Source: an uncultured Clostridia bacterium (GTDB taxonomy: Bacteria > Bacillota > Clostridia > Christensenellales > Borkfalkiaceae). Taken from it: 6,772 nt of DNA. Position 1 is the first letter of the stretch. Each line of letters begins with the position of its first letter. The translations under genes and the position numbers were made by a program. A model generated the notes under the pieces. The model worked only from the letters and a program-made list of their open reading frames with translations. It ran no database searches and was not told the origin of the DNA. Below, one piece after another: positions 1 to 5,514 of the stretch. The DNA is taken from positions 1-6,772 of the forward strand of contig CAKQEE010000061.1 in NCBI GenBank assembly GCA_934230055.1, given 5' to 3'.

Positions 1-648
1 GTTGTAATCTATGGAAGATACGAGCATCTGGAAAGGTCCTTCGGGATCTACCTCCTGCGGCTCGAAATGGTTTATTATCGCCTCGAACAGCGGCGTGAGA
101 TCCTTGCCCGGTACGTTTATATCGGTAGTCGCGGTGCCGTCTCTGCCCGAACAGAAAATTATCGGACTGTCAACCTGTTCTTCGCTTGCGTTAAGGTCGA
201 AAAGAAGCTCTAAAATCTCGTCCTGCACTTCGGAAAGTCTTGCGTCGGGGCGGTCGATTTTATTTACCACTATAATAAGCTTGTGGTTGAGTTCCAAAGC
301 CTTTTGCATTACGAAGCGCGTTTGCGGCATAGGACCTTCGCAAGCGTCCACCAGAACAAGCACGCCGTTTACCATTTTAAGCACGCGTTCCACTTCGCCG
401 CCGAAGTCCGCGTGACCGGGGGTATCTACTATATTGATTTTTACGTCTTTATAATAAACCGAAGTGTTTTTTGCAAGTATGGTTATTCCGCGCTCTCTTT
501 CCAAATCGCCCGAATCCATAACCCTGTCCTGAACGGTTTGGTTATCGCGGAATATTCCGCCCTGCTTTAAAAGCTGATTTACAAGAGTAGTTTTGCCGTG
601 GTCTACGTGCGCGATTATCGCAACGTTTCTTACGTCCGTTCTTTTCAA
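1..648 (-). CDS. typA: Ribosome-associated translational GTPase TypA/BipA, N-terminal part (gene runs off the left edge)
   Basis: TypA/BipA is an EF-G-like GTPase that binds the 70S ribosome and helps ribosome assembly and stress adaptation. The 216 visible residues contain the whole G domain: G1 AHVDHGKT (13-20), G2 RERGITI (51-57), G3 DTPGHADF (75-82) followed by GGEVER, G4 NKID (129-132), and a G5-like CSGRDGTA (166-173). The order and the RNVAIIAHVDHGKTTL opening fit TypA rather than LepA or EF-G. The family is about 600 residues long, so roughly two thirds lies outside the window. I place the start at a TTG (646-648) because no in-frame ATG is suitably placed, an AGGAAGG site sits 8 bases upstream, and the resulting N-terminus MKRTDVRN matches the family's usual short lead-in. 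It lies 105 bases downstream of the Nudix gene on the same strand and is probably co-transcribed, since I see no clear promoter between them. Confidence 0.95.
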   Translation of the reverse strand, partial: MKRTDVRNVAIIAHVDHGKTTLVNQLLKQGGIFRDNQTVQDRVMDSGDLERERGITILAKNTSVYYKDVKINIVDTPGHADFGGEVERVLKMVNGVLVLVDACEGPMPQTRFVMQKALELNHKLIIVVNKIDRPDARLSEVQDEILELLFDLNASEEQVDSPIIFCSGRDGTATTDINVPGKDLTPLFEAIINHFEPQEVDPEGPFQMLVSSIDYN

Positions 649-656
649 ATTTTTGT

Positions 657-663
657 CCTTCCT
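657..663 (-). promoter_or_regulatory. Ribosome binding site that fixes the TTG start of typA
   Basis: On the minus strand the sequence reads AGGAAGG, then 8 bases, then TTG. This strong Shine-Dalgarno match at ideal spacing is the main reason for choosing the TTG as the typA start. Confidence 0.8.
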
Positions 664-753
664 GTAATTTTTTTAAACATCTTCCCTGCGCCGATTTCTC
701 TCATTCACGTTATTCGAAAAAGCGCGTTACCCTTAAATACTTCCGATAATTTT

Positions 754-1281
754 TCAGCGACTTTCGCCTAAAGCGTATAAAAGCGCGATAAGCGTTTTCG
801 CGTCCGTTATTTCGCCCGCCGCAATCATCTCGCGGAGTTTTTCTTTCTCTATCCAGAAAGAGGTTATGTCCTCGTCGGCGTCGAAATGCTTTTTACCTTC
901 GCTAAGCCCCGTAACGCGATATATTCTTATCGTTTCGTTATCGTATCCGGGCGTCGGGTATACGGTGAAAACAAGCTCCGCGTTTTCCGCTACTATTCCG
1001 CACTCCTCTTCCAGCTCGCGAATCGCCGCGATTTTCGGATCTTCGCCCTTTTCGAGCTTACCCGCGGGAATTTCCCACAACTCTTTTTTCAGCGCGTATC
1101 TGAACTGCTTTTCGAGAAGAATTTTCCCCTCTTTTTCGCATAGAATCGCGCTTCCGCCGGGGTGTTCTACTACTTCGCGCACCGATATCCCGCCTTTCGT
1201 TTCCGCTTCGTCCGCGCGGACGTTTATTATTTTGCCCGTATAAACGCGGTTCTCTTTTATCGTTTTTTCCTCAAAGCTCAC
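754..1281 (-). CDS. Nudix hydrolase, ADP-ribose pyrophosphatase type
   Basis: This protein probably hydrolyses ADP-ribose to AMP and ribose 5-phosphate, a cytosolic house-cleaning reaction. The full Nudix box GX5EX7REUXEEXGU is present at residues 74-96: G74, E80, R88-E89-L90, E92-E93 (the metal-binding glutamates) and G95-I96. The YPTPGYDNE segment (108-116), with a proline about 15 residues after the box, is the position associated with ADP-ribose specificity. The segment ELWEIPAGKLEKGE before and into the box is also typical of this subgroup. The length of 175 residues is normal. The start is a GTG (1279-1281) with AAAGGA 8 bases upstream. Its first 11 bases overlap the end of the preceding gene, which points to translational coupling. 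Substrate is assigned by family; a related nucleoside diphosphate sugar cannot be excluded. Confidence 0.92.
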   Translation of the reverse strand: MSFEEKTIKENRVYTGKIINVRADEAETKGGISVREVVEHPGGSAILCEKEGKILLEKQFRYALKKELWEIPAGKLEKGEDPKIAAIRELEEECGIVAENAELVFTVYPTPGYDNETIRIYRVTGLSEGKKHFDADEDITSFWIEKEKLREMIAAGEITDAKTLIALLYALGESR

Positions 1282-2083
1282 GAACGACGTCCTTTAATAA
1301 TTTTTCTATTTTTTTCACTCTGCCGCCGAAAAGTATCGGGTGCGATTTAGCGCAAAATTTATATGCGGTGAACGCATAGTCTACCGCGTCTTTATCCGCC
1401 CCGTCCAGAACGCTGCCGAGCATATCGACGATGAGAAGCATTTCCCTTTTAGTCTCTTCGTCCGCGCGAGCTTCTTTGATTTTGGTTTTATCGAGAAGAA
1501 GAAGATTTTTAATCTCTTTAAGACTCTGCCCGTAGCTTTTTTCGAGCATATCCTTTTCCTTGGCCTCTTCTTTTTCCGCAAGCTCCTTTTCTTTTACTTT
1601 TCGGGCTTCCTCTTCCGTCAAAGCCTCTACGGGGTCTTGCACCGTACCTTCTATAACGCCCTGCATAATTCCTTCGAGCGATGAACAGAACGGCTTTATC
1701 ATTTGAGAAATAAACGCCGCGTACGCGGAAGAAAAGCTCCCGTCCACGTAGAAATATTTGTTTATGAAAGCGGAAAGGTCAAGGTTTTTAGCATCTATAT
1801 CCACGAGAATATTAAAAACGAACGCCAAAAGTTCTCTGCTTGTAGGGGGAATAACAAATTCCCCTTTATCCTCCGAGAGGTATTTGTTTCTTACGAGATA
1901 TTTTTTCTGCGCTCCCGCGTAATCGAAACCCGAAAGGCAACTTTTAAAAATAGCGAGCATGGTTTCCGACTGCGCTATGGCTTTCAGCACACCGACGATT
2001 TTAACGTCGGCAAGAATATAGCTACTCGTGATAAGCTCTTCTGCCTTTTCGGCAAAAAGGGCAAGTTCTTCCTTCTTGGTCAA
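1271..2083 (-). CDS. Conserved-looking soluble protein of unknown function, 270 residues
   Basis: I do not recognise this family. The protein looks fully helical and cytosolic, with no signal peptide or membrane segment. Residues 1-150 are a mixed hydrophobic and charged helical region. Residues 156-182 are an extremely charged Glu/Lys segment (EEEARKVKEKELAEKEEAKEK) that probably forms a single long helix or coiled coil. Residues 185-270 form a second helical block ending in a basic, amphipathic tail. The start is TTG (2081-2083), supported by AAAGGAG exactly 8 bases upstream and a promoter 43 bases further up. It is the first gene of the unit with the Nudix hydrolase and typA and overlaps the former by 11 bases. 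That it is a real gene follows from the promoter, the ribosome binding site, the overlap and the continuous reading frame. No function can be inferred beyond the operon. Confidence 0.85.
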   Translation of the reverse strand: MTKKEELALFAEKAEELITSSYILADVKIVGVLKAIAQSETMLAIFKSCLSGFDYAGAQKKYLVRNKYLSEDKGEFVIPPTSRELLAFVFNILVDIDAKNLDLSAFINKYFYVDGSFSSAYAAFISQMIKPFCSSLEGIMQGVIEGTVQDPVEALTEEEARKVKEKELAEKEEAKEKDMLEKSYGQSLKEIKNLLLLDKTKIKEARADEETKREMLLIVDMLGSVLDGADKDAVDYAFTAYKFCAKSHPILFGGRVKKIEKLLKDVVREL

Positions 2084-2091
2084 GTTATACG

Positions 2092-2098
2092 CTCCTTT
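2092..2098 (-). promoter_or_regulatory. Ribosome binding site that fixes the TTG start of the 270-residue gene
   Basis: On the minus strand AAAGGAG is followed by 8 bases and then TTG. The spacing is ideal, and no alternative ATG lies close to it. Confidence 0.75.
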
Positions 2099-2125
2099 GC
2101 GCCGAGGCGCGCTCTGCTTTTCATT

Positions 2126-2154
2126 ATTTTACCATATAAAGCGCGTTTTGTTAA
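2126..2154 (-). promoter_or_regulatory. Sigma-70-type promoter of the 270-residue gene / Nudix / typA unit
   Basis: Read on the minus strand: -35 TTAACA (2149-2154), a 17-base spacer and -10 TAAAAT (2126-2131). A TGG directly before the -10 gives it an extended -10 character. Each hexamer matches consensus at five of six bases. It lies just upstream of the ribosome binding site of the first gene and diverges from the DUF4364 promoter. It is a prediction from sequence only. Confidence 0.7.
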
Positions 2155-2194
2155 ACTTTTTTAGGGGATTGAAATAATTTTTTTGCTTTTTTTC

Positions 2195-2222
2195 TTTACA
2201 AAATAAAAAGTTATGGTATAAT
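2195..2222 (+). promoter_or_regulatory. Sigma-70-type promoter of the DUF4364 gene
   Basis: The -35 is TTTACA (2195-2200) and the -10 is a perfect TATAAT (2217-2222), 16 bases apart. TGG before the -10 supplies an extended -10 motif, which compensates for the short spacer. The start of transcription should fall near 2229, leaving an untranslated leader of about 60 bases. Confidence 0.75.
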
Positions 2223-2227
2223 AGATA

Positions 2228-2267
2228 AGCGAAATTAGGTTGCCGCGCGCAATAATATAAGTTCGCT
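2228..2267 (+). other. Inverted repeat in the leader of the DUF4364 transcript
   Basis: AGCGAA (2228-2233) is the exact reverse complement of TTCGCT (2262-2267). Nested inside are TTGC (2240-2243) and GCAA (2249-2252) around a CGCGC loop. The outer arms start at the predicted transcription start. This could be an operator or a small 5' stabilising hairpin, or chance; it matches no riboswitch I know. Confidence 0.3.
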
Positions 2268-2289
2268 GTTTACACTTTACGGAGAAAAA

Positions 2290-2814
2290 ATGCAAGTCAA
2301 AGGCGATTCGTCATTAAACAAGTTAATATTGTTATTTGTCTTTGACAAAATGGAAGTCCCTCTTTCGGAAAATACCGTGCTGGATATGTGCTGCTCTTCC
2401 AACAACTGGCTTGCCTATATGGACTGCCAACCCATTCTTAATCAGCTTCTCGAATGCGGTTGGATTTATAATATAGGCGACAGCGAAGAACCGCTTTATA
2501 CCATCACCCCCGACGGGCGCATTTGCCTTGCGAATTTCTTCATAAATATCCCCGCCTCCACGAGAGAGGAAATTTCGCTCTTTATCAAAAACAACAGAGC
2601 GCGTTACAGAAGAAAACAAGAGTGCGTTGCAGACTATTTTATGAATAAAGACGGCACTTACACCGTTTATCTTAAAATTATAGAACCCGCTCAACCCGCG
2701 CTCGAACTTAAACTCGTGGTACCGAACAGACAGATCGCAAAAGACATTTATAAAAAATGGGGCGAAAAAGCGGGCGACGTTTACAGAAACATTTACGACA
2801 GTTTGGTTGACTGA
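2290..2814 (+). CDS. DUF4364 family protein, winged-helix-like
   Basis: The 174-residue protein matches the DUF4364 pattern as I know it. It has an N-terminal NKLILLFVFDKMEVPLSEN segment (10-28), a winged-helix-like region to about residue 85 with the YTITPDGRICLANFF turn-and-wing (70-84), and an IPAS-REEI helix. A C-terminal beta-rich half follows, with ADYFMNKDGTYTVYLKI (114-130) and a closing helix (147-173). The family is found mainly in Clostridia, is cytosolic, and is presumed to be regulatory, but its target is unknown. The start is ATG with GGAG 5 bases upstream, and a good promoter lies about 70 bases before it. It is the first gene of a plus-strand unit that also includes the TSCPD protein. 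The length is typical of the family. Confidence 0.85.
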   Translation: MQVKGDSSLNKLILLFVFDKMEVPLSENTVLDMCCSSNNWLAYMDCQPILNQLLECGWIYNIGDSEEPLYTITPDGRICLANFFINIPASTREEISLFIKNNRARYRRKQECVADYFMNKDGTYTVYLKIIEPAQPALELKLVVPNRQIAKDIYKKWGEKAGDVYRNIYDSLVD

Positions 2815-3017
2815 CGGATAATTTCGCGAAGCGTGCCGTCGCGGCGTACCGTTGCCGCGTGTATCGAGCGCGCTATCCGATGCGTTGCTCCGCACTTGGC
2901 GGATGCAAAGCGGCTACCCTATCACTATCAAAGGCAAAGGTTTAACGCGGGCGTACGGCTTATCGCGTTTTTGCTTCGCTGCGGAAGCGTTACCCCGCAT
3001 TTTATTAAAGAATTTTC
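2815..3017 (+). repeat. GC-rich non-coding patch packed with inverted repeats; candidate interspersed repeat or structured RNA
   Basis: By my count 111 of the 190 bases at 2811-3000 are G or C (58%), far above the AT-rich spacers elsewhere in the window. Inverted repeats visible: CGGATA (2815-2820) with TATCCG (2874-2879), continued inward by CGCG (2825-2828) with CGCG (2869-2872); CGCGGC (2840-2845) with GCCGCG (2854-2859); a long imperfect hairpin with arms 2882-2893 and 2899-2911 around ACTTG; AACGCG (2944-2949) with CGCGTT (2964-2969) followed by a short T run; and GCTTC (2973-2977) with GAAGC (2984-2988). The plus frame stays open across it, but it has no ribosome binding site and the translation resembles nothing I recognise. 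It may be a dispersed repetitive element or a structured RNA. The strand is given only by the flanking genes. Confidence 0.45.
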
Positions 3018-3022
3018 AGGAG
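3018..3022 (+). promoter_or_regulatory. Ribosome binding site of the TSCPD gene, unusually distant
   Basis: AGGAG lies 14 bases before the ATG at 3037, longer than the usual 5-9. No start codon closer to it is in frame, and the next ATG (3049) has no site at all. I therefore keep 3037 as the start. Confidence 0.5.
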
Positions 3023-3036
3023 TTATAAATAGATTT

Positions 3037-3321
3037 ATGCAGACTTACATGACGAAAGGAACTTGTTCGAGACAAATTATTTTTGACGTTACGGAAGACG
3101 AAAGATTGACTAACGTAAAATTTATAGGCGGGTGTTCCGGCAATCTTCAAGCGGTAGCAAGACTTGTGGAAGGCAAACCCGTGCAGGAAGTCATTTCCTT
3201 ACTTAAAGGCATTAAGTGCCGCGGAAATACCTCTTGCGGCGATCAGCTTGCAACCGCACTCGAAAGGTATTTAGACAGAAAGGCAAATCCCGAATTATAC
3301 GATAAGAAAAAAGGATTATAA
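3037..3321 (+). CDS. Small four-cysteine TSCPD-domain protein (TIGR03905-like)
   Basis: The protein has 94 residues and one TSCPD domain. Cysteines lie at 10 (TKGTCSR), 33 (IGGCSGN), 61 (IKCRGN) and 67 (NTSCGDQLA), a spacing typical of the stand-alone four-Cys family; such a set usually binds a metal. Related TSCPD domains occur at the C-terminus of B12-dependent (class II) ribonucleotide reductases, but the free-standing protein has no established function. I chose ATG 3037 over the upstream GTG at 2833. The residues upstream of 3037 come from the GC-rich patch and show no family similarity, and MQTYMTKGTCSR gives the usual N-terminus. It follows the DUF4364 gene at a distance of 222 bases on the same strand and is closed by a hairpin terminator. 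Confidence 0.88.
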   Translation: MQTYMTKGTCSRQIIFDVTEDERLTNVKFIGGCSGNLQAVARLVEGKPVQEVISLLKGIKCRGNTSCGDQLATALERYLDRKANPELYDKKKGL

Positions 3322-3369
3322 CTCCCGTTATTCACCTGCTCGACTTTTGCCTAATCATAAAATAACGTA

Positions 3370-3400
3370 AAAAACGCGTCAATTTATTCGGCGCGTTTTT
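3370..3400. terminator. Bidirectional intrinsic terminator between convergent genes
   Basis: AAAAACGCG (3370-3378) pairs with CGCGTTTTT (3392-3400). TC and GG (3379-3380 with 3390-3391) extend the stem around a 9-base AT-rich loop. T runs occur on both strands. It lies between the end of the TSCPD gene and the end of the membrane-protein gene, so it can serve both. Confidence 0.85.
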
Positions 3401-3467
3401 ATCATTTTCGGCATTTTTGCCTATATTAGTTTTTTCTTTTTGTCGATACAATTTAAAATACCGCAAA

Positions 3468-3863
3468 TCAGTCCGTGTTTTTATCCTCGGTTTTCTCTTC
3501 TTTTTCGCCTTCTTCTAATATTTCGGGCGTTTGTTTAGAGAAAAACGTCATTATAATAAAGAAGCCGTAAACGCACAGTCTTGCGATATTCGTAAGTCTA
3601 TCCAAAATATCGCAAATCTTCCACGGAACCGATTGATAATATCCGTCGAACATTCCTCCGATATACCCGAAAAGCTCAAGCACCGCTTTTATCGCTATAA
3701 AAACAAGAGTTACGAAAAGCGCGGTCTTTGCGGTTTTGCGCACGCTCTTATCTTCCTCTTTAACGAGCGCGTACCCGCCGACCACCGCGAACGCGATAAA
3801 ATTCACCGCCCCGCAAAGCCATACGAAAACCCCTTTCCATTTAGAAAAATCAACCTTTTTCAT
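3468..3863 (-). CDS. Small membrane protein of unknown function, co-transcribed with a MarR regulator
   Basis: The protein has 131 residues and three likely membrane segments, at about 11-34, 46-68 and 93-109. A short charged loop VKEEDKSVRKTAK (34-46) separates the first two. The last 20 or so residues form a very acidic, presumably soluble tail (EEGEKEEKTEDKNTD). There is no signal peptide. The general build, with a basic loop leading into a second helix, is reminiscent of DUF4870-like membrane proteins, but I cannot assign it to that family. The start is ATG with AAGGAGAGG 7 bases upstream, and this site overlaps the stop codon of the MarR gene. That 14-base gap strongly suggests one transcript, so the protein may be part of the response that the MarR protein controls. 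Confidence 0.82.
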   Translation of the reverse strand: MKKVDFSKWKGVFVWLCGAVNFIAFAVVGGYALVKEEDKSVRKTAKTALFVTLVFIAIKAVLELFGYIGGMFDGYYQSVPWKICDILDRLTNIARLCVYGFFIIMTFFSKQTPEILEEGEKEEKTEDKNTD

Positions 3864-3877
3864 AAAAATACCTCTCC

Positions 3878-4327
3878 TTATTTTTCTCGGCTACTTTCGC
3901 CGTAGTTCTCTATTCCGTCTATAAGCTTTTTCAGCATAACTATCAGCAAATCCAGCTCCTGCTCCGTGAACCCCGCAAAAATCGCGTGCGTTTCGGAAGC
4001 GACTACCCCCTCGGTTTCAAAAAAGAGCTTATAAGCCTTTTCCGTAAGCTCTACAGACAACGCCCTGCCGTCCTCGCCCGATTTTTCTATCTTAACGAAG
4101 CTTTTTTCTTTAAGGTTTGAAAGCATCTTTTTCACGTTCTGCCGCGAACTGCCCGCGAACTCCGCGATTTCGTTTACGGTTTTTCTGCCCTTTTCCATTT
4201 TGGAAATCATCAAAAGCAAAAACCATTGCTTGAACGTTACCCCGCCAAGCTCCCCGCCGAGATTGTTCAGTTCGTTGCTGATAAGCGATATTGCTCCTAT
4301 AACGTAATGCTCTTTGCCCGTTCTCAT
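3878..4327 (-). CDS. MarR-family transcriptional regulator
   Basis: This is a dimeric winged-helix DNA-binding repressor of 149 residues, normal for MarR. The recognition helix-turn-helix lies at about 50-73 (TVNEIAEFAGSSRQNVKKML). The wing with the family signature follows (EDGRALSVELTEK, 85-97; compare DxRxxxxxLT). The N- and C-terminal helices (4-24 and 121-143) would form the dimer interface. I choose the ATG at 4325-4327. The GTG two codons upstream overlaps the AGAGG ribosome binding site and so is unlikely to be used. A near-consensus promoter and an inverted repeat at the predicted transcription start suggest autoregulation. The downstream partner is the small membrane protein. The ligand cannot be predicted from sequence. 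Confidence 0.92.
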   Translation of the reverse strand: MRTGKEHYVIGAISLISNELNNLGGELGGVTFKQWFLLLMISKMEKGRKTVNEIAEFAGSSRQNVKKMLSNLKEKSFVKIEKSGEDGRALSVELTEKAYKLFFETEGVVASETHAIFAGFTEQELDLLIVMLKKLIDGIENYGESSREK

Positions 4328-4332
4328 TTGCA

Positions 4333-4337
4333 CCTCT
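4333..4337 (-). promoter_or_regulatory. Ribosome binding site that decides the MarR gene start
   Basis: AGAGG on the minus strand lies 5 bases before ATG 4325-4327. The alternative GTG (4331-4333) overlaps this site, so the ATG is preferred. Confidence 0.65.
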
Positions 4338-4352
4338 GTCTTTACGTTTTAT

Positions 4353-4364
4353 GCAACCCGTTGC
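4353..4364 (-). promoter_or_regulatory. Candidate MarR operator (inverted repeat at the transcription start)
   Basis: GCAAC (4353-4357) and GTTGC (4360-4364) are a perfect 5-bp inverted repeat separated by two bases. It begins about 7 bases after the -10 box, at the expected transcription start. MarR proteins commonly repress themselves by binding such sites, but binding here is inferred from position and symmetry only. Confidence 0.5.
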
Positions 4365-4370
4365 TCTTAT

Positions 4371-4399
4371 ATTATATTACGGAAAAAGGTTATAGTCAA
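4371..4399 (-). promoter_or_regulatory. Near-consensus sigma-70-type promoter of the MarR / membrane protein unit
   Basis: On the minus strand: -35 TTGACT (4394-4399), a 17-base spacer and a perfect -10 TATAAT (4371-4376). Eleven of twelve hexamer bases match consensus. Such a strong promoter fits a gene kept in check by a repressor. Confidence 0.85.
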
Positions 4400-4533
4400 T
4401 ACTTTAAGATAAATTTTGTCAATCAAATCGGAATTTATTCCTTTTATTTTAATTTTAACCGAATTTTCGCAGTTTTTGCGATTTTTAAGATTTTTCACCC
4501 CTCATAAAAAGCAAAATACGGGCGAAACAGACA
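4400..4533. other. AT-rich spacer without a recognisable gene
   Basis: This stretch separates the trxB terminator from the MarR promoter. It is strongly AT-rich with homopolymer T runs. I see no ribosome binding site with a usable frame. A weak TCGCA/TGCGA hairpin at 4467-4481 is the only structure noticed. Confidence 0.6.
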
Positions 4534-4570
4534 AAAACGGCAAAACGCTTTTATCGCGCTTTACCGTTTT
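4534..4570 (-). terminator. Intrinsic terminator of the nrdD-trxB unit
   Basis: AAAACGG (4534-4540) pairs with CCGTTTT (4564-4570). The stem continues inward through AAA/TTT and CGC/GCG with two mismatches. On the minus strand the stem is followed by a T-rich run. It starts 27 bases after the trxB stop and separates this unit from the MarR gene on the same strand. Plus-strand T runs would let it work both ways, but no plus-strand gene enters it. Confidence 0.8.
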
Positions 4571-4596
4571 CTCTTTTTTGTAATAAATCAAGGATT

Positions 4597-5514
4597 TTAA
4601 TCTTCCAAAGATTCCAAATATAAACAAGCGTTAGTCGCGGCGACTCCGCCGTCCGCAACCGCAGTTACAACCTGCCTTACCGCTTTCGTTCTGCAATCTC
4701 CTGCAACGAACAAGCCTTCCGTTTTGGTTTTGCAGGTTTCGTCGGAAACTATATATCCGTCCTTATCGACGTCAACGAGGTTTGTAAAAGCCTTATTATC
4801 CGGCACCTGCCCTATCGCTACGAACACGGCGGGAATTTCGTGACGGCAGATATTTCCGTCCTTATCTTTATACTCGATTGCCGTAAGCTCATTGTCGCCG
4901 ATAAAATCGGTAACGCTCGTGTTGGGACGCACTTCTATATTATCTTTTGCGCGAAGAGCCTTAACCAGCCCTTTATCCCCGAAAAACTTATCGAACAAAG
5001 TATAAACATAAACCTTTTTGCAGTAGCTTGCAAGAAGCAACGCGTATTGAAGGGCGGTGTTCGCGTCGCCTATCACGGCAACTTCTTTGCCTTTATAAAA
5101 AGCTCCGTCGCAAATCGCACAGTAATAAACGCCGTGTCCCACAAGGTCGTCCCGCTCGGATTTCGTCCTTAAATGCTTGTGCTTAACGCCCGCCGCGATA
5201 ATAACCGACTTGCCTTTGTATTCGTGATACTCGGTTTTCACCTTAAAACATCCTTCGGCAATCTTTTCCACGCCGACGGCTTTTTCTATCTCGAAATCCG
5301 CGCCCATTGCGGTTATCTGTTCAAAAAGATTGTCCGCAAACTGCTCGCCGCTTATCGCCTTTATCGAAGGAAAGTTTTCAAGTCTCGGAGAAGTAGCTAT
5401 CTGCCCGCCGAGGCTTTCGCTTTCCAGCACAAGCACGGTTTTGCTGTTTCTTAAAGCGTACAGCGCGGACGTCATTCCCGCCGCACCGCCGCCTATAACG
5501 ATTATATCGTACAT
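4597..5514 (-). CDS. trxB: Thioredoxin-reductase-like flavoprotein lacking the NADPH-binding motifs
   Basis: This is a low-molecular-weight thioredoxin reductase fold of 305 residues, the usual length and cytosolic. Visible are the FAD dinucleotide-binding GGGAAG (8-13), the redox-active C132-A-I-C135 followed by DG, the second FAD site FVAGDC (269-274) and the RQVVTAVADGG helix (280-290). The pyridine-nucleotide domain deviates. The GxGxxA motif is GDANTA (149-154), with the second Gly replaced by Ala, and the HRRxxxR arginines that hold the 2'-phosphate of NADPH are absent, with TLFDKFFGDK (172-181) in their place. The start is ATG 5512-5514. It shares one base with the nrdD stop (TAATG) and has only a weak GAGAG site, so translation is probably coupled. 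Known flavoproteins without these motifs include ferredoxin-linked thioredoxin reductases of clostridia. I infer that it reduces the glutaredoxin domain fused to NrdD; use of NADH or another donor remains possible. Confidence 0.88.
   Translation of the reverse strand: MYDIIVIGGGAAGMTSALYALRNSKTVLVLESESLGGQIATSPRLENFPSIKAISGEQFADNLFEQITAMGADFEIEKAVGVEKIAEGCFKVKTEYHEYKGKSVIIAAGVKHKHLRTKSERDDLVGHGVYYCAICDGAFYKGKEVAVIGDANTALQYALLLASYCKKVYVYTLFDKFFGDKGLVKALRAKDNIEVRPNTSVTDFIGDNELTAIEYKDKDGNICRHEIPAVFVAIGQVPDNKAFTNLVDVDKDGYIVSDETCKTKTEGLFVAGDCRTKAVRQVVTAVADGGVAATNACLYLESLED

Noticed and set aside
11..415. Plus-strand open frame of 134 codons at the left edge
   Set aside because: It is antisense to the conserved G domain of typA, and its serine-rich translation is the usual shadow of such a gene.
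645..680. Possible 11-residue leader peptide (ATG at 680) whose TGA overlaps the typA TTG
   Set aside because: The TTGA overlap is suggestive, but the ribosome binding site before its ATG is too close, and the peptide holds the typA ribosome binding site within it. It is most likely chance.
649..753. Promoter in the gap between the Nudix gene and typA
   Set aside because: No pair of hexamers with acceptable spacing stands out. Read-through from the upstream operon promoter is the simpler view.
2833..3036. In-frame GTG-initiated extension of the TSCPD protein by 68 residues
   Set aside because: There is no ribosome binding site before the GTG. The extension is encoded by the GC-rich hairpin patch and shows no domain similarity. 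The downstream ATG gives the normal family length.
4467..4486. TCGCA/TGCGA hairpin followed by five T on the plus strand
   Set aside because: It resembles a weak terminator, but no plus-strand gene runs into it and the stem is only five base pairs.
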